Positions 6,390 through 10,054 of a stretch of 10,054 nt of DNA are shown in pieces. The position numbers were made by a program, and so were the translations under genes. The notes beneath the pieces are model-generated. The model was not told where the DNA came from. It ran no database searches and was given only the letters and a program-made list of their open reading frames with translations. Source of the DNA: Bacteroidales bacterium UBA5281 (GTDB lineage Bacteria; Bacteroidota; Bacteroidia; Bacteroidales; Lentimicrobiaceae). The stretch spans positions 1-10,054 of the forward strand of contig DHSR01000013.1 of the NCBI GenBank assembly GCA_002410555.1. Reading direction: 5' to 3'. Position 1 is the first letter of the stretch. The number at the start of each line of letters is the position of its first letter.

Positions 6390-8588
6390 ATGAAAAAAGT
6401 GGATAACTATTCGCTTAATGAGCTGTTGAAAAAAATTTTTGGTTTTGATTCTTTTAAAGGCAATCAGGAACCCATTATCCGACATCTGCTTGATGGAGGC
6501 GATACCTTTGTAATTATGCCGACAGGCGGAGGCAAATCAATGTGTTATCAATTGCCAGCATTTATATGCCCCGGCACAGCCATTATTATATCGCCACTTA
6601 TTGCCTTAATGAAAAACCAGGTGGATGCCATCCGGAATTTTGGTAATGAAGTGGGCATTGCTCATTTTTTAAATTCTTCATTGACTAAAAATGAGATAAC
6701 AGAAGTAAGGAATGATGTAAAGAGCGGCAAAACCAAAATGCTGTATGTTGCTCCCGAATCTCTAACCAAAGACGAAAATGTTCAATTCCTTCAGGAGATT
6801 GATATTTCTTTTTTCGCCATCGATGAGGCTCACTGCATTTCAGAATGGGGTCACGATTTCAGGCCGGAATACCGCAGGTTACGTCCGATCATCGAAGCCA
6901 TTGGTAAGGATGTTCCTATTATTGCCCTGACTGCCACTGCCACTCCAAAGGTTCAGCAAGACATACAAAAAAACCTGAATATGCTGGATGCCGGCATATT
7001 TATTTCATCATTTAACCGGCCCAACCTGTATTATGAAGTACGCCCCAAAGGGGATGAACCCATCAAAGACATCATAAAGTACATTAAATCACAAGCCGGC
7101 AAATCGGGTATCGTCTACTGTCTGAGCCGGAAAAAAGTGGAAGAACTGGCTGAAACCCTCCAGGTGAACGGCATAAAGGCACTTCCCTATCATGCCGGCC
7201 TTGATTCAGCTACCCGCGTAACAAACCAGGATAAATTCCTGATGGAAGAAGTAGATGTAATTGTGGCTACCATTGCTTTTGGAATGGGTATCGACAAGCC
7301 TGATGTGCGCTATGTGATTCATCACGATATGCCCAAGAGCCTTGAAGGGTATTATCAGGAAACCGGCCGTGCGGGGCGCGATGACGGTGAAGGCAATTGT
7401 GTGGCTTTTTATAGTTACGAAGATATACAAAAGCTGGAAAAGTTTAATAAGAATAAAAGTGTGGCCGAACAGGAAATTGCAAACCAATTGTTGCTTGAAA
7501 CGGTGGCTTACGCTGAATCGTCTGTTTGCCGGAGGAAACAACTGCTACACTATTTTGGAGAAATCTATCCTCAGGATAACTGTGGAAGCTGTGACAATTG
7601 CCTGCATCCAAAAACCAAGTTCGAAGGGCAGGAAGCCGTGGAGCTGGTATTGGATACCATTCTGGCTACCAAACAGCAATATAAGGCCAAACATCTTATT
7701 GCTGTTATTACTGGCAAGCAATCAGCCAATGTGAAGTCGTACAAACATCATCTGCTGGACGTATTTGGTAAAGGGGCGGAGTTTGATGAGAAATACTGGA
7801 ATGCCGTAATCCGGCAAATGCTTATTGAAAGGCTTATTACCAAGGACATTGAGAACTATGGCCTGCTGAAGATCACCCCTGAAGGCACCAAGTTTCTGAA
7901 AAAGCCTTATTCCATCATGCTCACTCACGATCATGATTATGAAAATACCGATGACGATGATTTCTTTGCCGGCGGTGGCGCCAAAACAAGTACAGCAGAT
8001 AAGGTGCTGTTTACTATGCTTAAAGACCTTCGTAAGGTTATATCACGCAAAGAAAGCCTGCCCCCGTTTGTTATTTTTCAGGATCCCTCTTTGGAAGATA
8101 TGGCCATTCAATATCCCATTTCTATTGAAGAACTGACACAGATTACCGGTGTAGGTGTAGGAAAAGCCAATAAATATGGCAAACCATTCCTCGACCTTAT
8201 TAAAACCTATGTTGAAGAAAACGAAATAATAAGGCCAATGGATATGGTAGTAAAATCAGTAGTGAACAAGTCAGGACTTAAAGTCTACATTATAACCAAT
8301 ATTGATCGCAAACTCTCGCTCGAAGATATTGCTTTTGCGAAAAATATGACCATAAGCGAATTGCTTACCGAAATAGAACGTATTGTTTCTTCAGGTACCA
8401 AGCTCGACCTTAATTACTATGTAAATGAGTATGTTGACCCCTATCATCAGGAAGAGATATATGACTACTTCAGAGAAGCCGAAAGCGATAGTATTCAGGC
8501 CGCTCTTGAAGAGTTGGGCGAAGATGAGTTTAATGAGGAGGAGATCCGCCTGATGCGTATTAAGTTTATGTCGGACCTGGGCAACTAA
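6390..8588 (+). CDS. recQ: ATP-dependent DNA helicase RecQ
   Basis: RecQ is a 3'-5' superfamily 2 helicase that acts on forks, gaps and recombination intermediates. Motifs appear in order: Q-motif region FGFDSFKGNQ (17-26), Walker A TGGGKS (45-50), DEAH (145-148) followed by the RecQ aromatic-rich loop ISEWGHDFRPEY (150-161), TATATP (181-186), GMGIDKP (298-304) and motif VI QETGRAGRDD (323-332). The RQC zinc site has C380, C398, C401 and C404, followed by a winged helix to about 505. An acidic linker (about 513-526) leads to an HRDC domain (about 534-612). About 115 more residues (618-732) look like the helix-turn-helix tail found on Bacteroidota RecQ proteins, ending in a strongly acidic segment (about 695-720). 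At 732 aa it is longer than E. coli RecQ (about 610). It is divergent from the kpsF operon and has its own terminator. Confidence 0.98.
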   Translation: MKKVDNYSLNELLKKIFGFDSFKGNQEPIIRHLLDGGDTFVIMPTGGGKSMCYQLPAFICPGTAIIISPLIALMKNQVDAIRNFGNEVGIAHFLNSSLTKNEITEVRNDVKSGKTKMLYVAPESLTKDENVQFLQEIDISFFAIDEAHCISEWGHDFRPEYRRLRPIIEAIGKDVPIIALTATATPKVQQDIQKNLNMLDAGIFISSFNRPNLYYEVRPKGDEPIKDIIKYIKSQAGKSGIVYCLSRKKVEELAETLQVNGIKALPYHAGLDSATRVTNQDKFLMEEVDVIVATIAFGMGIDKPDVRYVIHHDMPKSLEGYYQETGRAGRDDGEGNCVAFYSYEDIQKLEKFNKNKSVAEQEIANQLLLETVAYAESSVCRRKQLLHYFGEIYPQDNCGSCDNCLHPKTKFEGQEAVELVLDTILATKQQYKAKHLIAVITGKQSANVKSYKHHLLDVFGKGAEFDEKYWNAVIRQMLIERLITKDIENYGLLKITPEGTKFLKKPYSIMLTHDHDYENTDDDDFFAGGGAKTSTADKVLFTMLKDLRKVISRKESLPPFVIFQDPSLEDMAIQYPISIEELTQITGVGVGKANKYGKPFLDLIKTYVEENEIIRPMDMVVKSVVNKSGLKVYIITNIDRKLSLEDIAFAKNMTISELLTEIERIVSSGTKLDLNYYVNEYVDPYHQEEIYDYFREAESDSIQAALEELGEDEFNEEEIRLMRIKFMSDLGN

Positions 8589-8607
8589 ATTGCAAAAATT
8601 TCAAATT

Positions 8608-8651
8608 ATACGGGCAGCTTACCTCATCACAGGTAACTGCCCGTATTTTTA
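8608..8651 (+). terminator. Intrinsic terminator after recQ
   Basis: A long hairpin lies 20 bp after the recQ stop. ATACGGGCAG (8608-8617) pairs with CTGCCCGTAT (8637-8646), and inside it TTACC (8619-8623) pairs with GGTAA (8632-8636). One C is bulged and the loop is 8 nt. TTTTATTTTAT follows. All 15 arm bases pair, making this the strongest terminator in the window. Confidence 0.93.
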
Positions 8652-8654
8652 TTT

Positions 8655-8662
8655 TATCTTTG
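8655..8662 (+). promoter_or_regulatory. Bacteroidota -7 element for the OmpH-like operon
   Basis: TATCTTTG matches TAnnTTTG and lies 34 bp before the ATG at 8697. It begins within the T-rich tail of the recQ terminator, so its -33 position falls inside the 3' arm of the hairpin, where there is no TTTG. Confidence 0.55.
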
Positions 8663-8696
8663 TGCACTTTAAGTCATTTATTTAATTTTTCGATTC

Positions 8697-9362
8697 ATGT
8701 CAGAAGAAAATTTTAACGAAACTACCGCTCCCCGTGTAATGCCCACTCAGAACAAAACCAACCTGATATTGACCATATTGAATATTGTGTTATTCATCGG
8801 GCTGATTGTATTATACTTTATTATACTCAAGCCGGGAACAGACGACAACAATGCATCTGCTACCGCTCAGCATAAGGCAGCACGGTCAACCAATATTGCC
8901 TTTGTTAACAGCGACAGTCTGATGGTGCAATATGATCTGGTAAAAACGATGCGTACAGATCTGGAAGCCAAAAGCAGGATGCTTGAGCAGGAACTCAGCC
9001 GCAAACAGTCCGCTTTTGAAAAAGATGCCAATTATTTTCAGGAGCAGGTGAAAAAAAATTCCATATCTGAGGCTTCTGCGCAGGAGATATACAGCAGTTT
9101 AATGGCTGAACAACAAAAATTGTATGATCTTCGTGACCAATATGCCGGAGAAATATCGCGCAATGAGTATGAGCTGAACCTTGTGCTGGTGGATAGTCTG
9201 AATAATTTCCTGGAGCGCTATAACCGGAAATATAATTACGATTATATACTCTCCTATGCTCATGGTGGAATCATACTTGCAGCCAATGATTCGCTTGATA
9301 TTACACGCGATGTGCTTAACAAGCTAAACAAGGAATACAGCAAAGAGGCCAAAAAGGATTAA
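8697..9362 (+). CDS. OmpH/Skp-like membrane-anchored periplasmic chaperone
   Basis: This is a probable OmpH (Skp) family protein. Skp homologues are periplasmic trimeric chaperones that hold unfolded outer-membrane proteins. A polar N-terminal tail of 21 residues precedes one hydrophobic segment (22-44), which looks like an uncleaved anchor, so the rest should face the periplasm. The family start IAFVNSDSLMVQYDLVK (67-83) is followed by a long charged, heptad-like helical region (about 84-175) and the closing strand motif YDYILSYAHGGIILAANDSLD (181-201), shared by OmpH proteins of Bacteroidota. Size (221 aa) is larger than E. coli Skp (161) because of the anchor and linker (45-66). It is followed after 2 bp by the DUF4296 lipoprotein, so the two are one operon. 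Whether the anchored form chaperones like soluble Skp is inferred from the family. Confidence 0.9.
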   Translation: MSEENFNETTAPRVMPTQNKTNLILTILNIVLFIGLIVLYFIILKPGTDDNNASATAQHKAARSTNIAFVNSDSLMVQYDLVKTMRTDLEAKSRMLEQELSRKQSAFEKDANYFQEQVKKNSISEASAQEIYSSLMAEQQKLYDLRDQYAGEISRNEYELNLVLVDSLNNFLERYNRKYNYDYILSYAHGGIILAANDSLDITRDVLNKLNKEYSKEAKKD

Positions 9363-9364
9363 AT

Positions 9365-9745
9365 ATGAGCAGAATTTCGTTGTTTATAATTGTTGTCGTC
9401 TGTTTATTTTCGGGATGCCGGCCTCAAAGCACCGCTATCAAGCCCGAGGGGTTGATACCCCGCGATTCAATGATTAGCCTGATGGCCACCATGGAACTAA
9501 ATGAAGCAGCCCTAAGGATTCAACAAAAAAATACCAATCGCGACAGCATTAACAGACTGGCATTGCGCAGCTACGATTCACTTTATTCTTACTTTAGATA
9601 CACCCCTGAGCAGTTTAAAACCAGCCTGGACTATTACCAGAATAATCTGGACGATTTTCAGAAAATGCTGGATGAAGTAATTCTGATGTTAACGAAACAA
9701 CGCGACAGTATTCAGAACCAGGAGAAAGCAGGAAATACCCTTTGA
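9365..9745 (+). CDS. DUF4296-type lipoprotein
   Basis: This is a small predicted lipoprotein of 126 aa. The N-terminus has a hydrophobic signal (residues 5-16) ending in the lipobox LFSGC with acylated C18, so the mature protein of about 109 residues would be membrane-anchored on the periplasmic side. The residues after the Cys (RPQST) give no clear sorting signal that I can read. The body is helical and resembles DUF4296 proteins of Bacteroidota: a start IPRDSMISLMATMELNEAAL (31-50), a central YDSLYSYFRYTPEQFKTSLDYY (69-90) and a C-terminal helix (about 93-122). Function is unknown for the family. Translation starts 2 bp after the OmpH-like stop, so the two are presumably co-translated and may act together at the envelope. 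The DUF4296 call is from pattern memory and not a search. Confidence 0.82.
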   Translation: MSRISLFIIVVVCLFSGCRPQSTAIKPEGLIPRDSMISLMATMELNEAALRIQQKNTNRDSINRLALRSYDSLYSYFRYTPEQFKTSLDYYQNNLDDFQKMLDEVILMLTKQRDSIQNQEKAGNTL

Positions 9746-9764
9746 AAAATTTCAAACCAGCCTG

Positions 9765-9781
9765 CCTGATGTCAGGTTTTT
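9765..9781 (+). terminator. Possible weak terminator after the DUF4296 gene
   Basis: The palindrome CCTGATGTCAGG (9765-9776) is followed directly by TTTTT (9777-9781), 20 bp after the stop codon. The stem is only four to five base pairs with a very short loop, so efficiency would be low. A second palindrome, TTTGAAA-AA-TTTCAAA (9741-9756), overlaps the end of the gene. Confidence 0.35.
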
Positions 9782-9945
9782 AAAGGGTGAGGGACGCCTG
9801 AAAAAGTCGGGGGACGATAAAGGTACCGGGGGAAGTGGAGACAAGGGGGCGGGGGGAAATGAAGATGGAGAGAATGCCATGAAAGAATTTTTTTACCCTG
9901 TCAGGGCTGGATTTGGATAACAAGACGGGGGGGGCAAGGGGTGAA
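9782..9945. repeat. Degenerate G-rich, purine-rich repeat region
   Basis: The plus strand is strongly purine-rich at about 9785-9874 and 9919-9948, with runs such as GGGGGCGGGGGG and GGGGGGGG. GGAGACAAGGGG occurs at 9837-9848 and again at 10002-10013 in the ordered array, so this looks like a decayed part of the same family. A non-repetitive insert of about 45 bp (9871-9916) breaks it. The minus-strand open frame across here translates to low-complexity Ser/Pro/Leu sequence and is not called as a gene. Confidence 0.6.
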
Positions 9946-10025
9946 GGAGAAATGGAGAAATGGAGAAATGGAGAAATGGAGATAAGGAGATAAAGAGATA
10001 GGGAGACAAGGGGACGGGGAGACCA
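9946..10025. repeat. Array of ten tandem 8-bp repeats, GGAGAnnn type
   Basis: Ten in-phase octamers are seen: GGAGAAAT four times, GGAGATAA twice, then AGAGATAG, GGAGACAA, GGGGACGG and GGAGACCA. Divergence rises towards the right, where the array ends at ACGTCTCAACTC. There are no insertions or deletions. The purine-rich strand is the plus strand here, opposite to the heptamer array at the left edge. It lies beyond the DUF4296 gene in gene-free DNA. Similar purine-rich short-period repeats are known between genes of Bacteroidota; no function is assigned here. Confidence 0.88.
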
Positions 10026-10054
10026 ACGTCTCAACTCAACTTATCAACAGATTA

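Noticed and set aside
9896..9906. Palindrome CCCTG-T-CAGGG in the right-edge repeats as a terminator
   Set aside because: The run of T lies upstream of the hairpin and not downstream on the plus strand, and on the minus strand it is followed by A residues, so neither direction gives a terminator.
9780..10034. Minus-strand open frame of 84 codons over the right-edge repeats
   Set aside because: The translation is low-complexity Ser/Pro/Leu sequence produced by the purine-rich repeats, with no promoter or ribosome site. Such frames are artefacts of this repeat type.

Overview
The window looks like ordinary chromosomal housekeeping DNA from a member of the Bacteroidota, most likely an environmental relative of the Bacteroidales. 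The evidence is a Bacteroidota-style promoter element (TAnnTTTG) ahead of most transcription units, a near absence of Shine-Dalgarno sequences, a DUF4296-type lipoprotein directly behind an OmpH/Skp-like protein, and a long RecQ with a C-terminal extension. Base composition is moderate to AT-rich, and intergenic DNA is clearly more AT-rich than genes. No tRNA, rRNA, transposase, CRISPR array or phage gene was seen.

Layout. Positions 1-245 are gene-free and carry an array of 24 in-phase 7-bp repeats, preceded by fragments of other short-period repeats. Positions 255-1245 hold two minus-strand genes of unknown function, closely spaced and probably co-transcribed. Positions 1505-3698 hold two plus-strand genes: pssA (phosphatidylserine synthase) and an exported beta-lactamase-fold serine hydrolase. 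Positions 3709-5811 hold a minus-strand operon transcribed in the order kpsF/kdsD-like isomerase, AhpD-like carboxymuconolactone decarboxylase family protein, lptB. A 578-bp intergenic region (5812-6389) with several palindromes separates it from the divergent recQ (6390-8588). A strong intrinsic terminator follows recQ, and a promoter element lies on its T-tract. It serves an OmpH-like membrane-anchored periplasmic protein and a DUF4296 lipoprotein (8697-9745). The right edge (9782-10025) is a G-rich, purine-rich repeat region with ten in-phase 8-bp units.

Functionally the window is mostly about the cell envelope. PssA makes a phospholipid precursor, the KdsD-type isomerase feeds Kdo synthesis for lipid A-core, LptB powers lipopolysaccharide export, and the OmpH-like and DUF4296 proteins act in the periplasm or outer membrane. 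RecQ is the DNA-repair exception. I see no convincing new multi-gene system. The least explained items are the paired unknown genes at the left, the palindrome-rich kpsF-recQ intergenic region, and the short-period repeat arrays at both edges.
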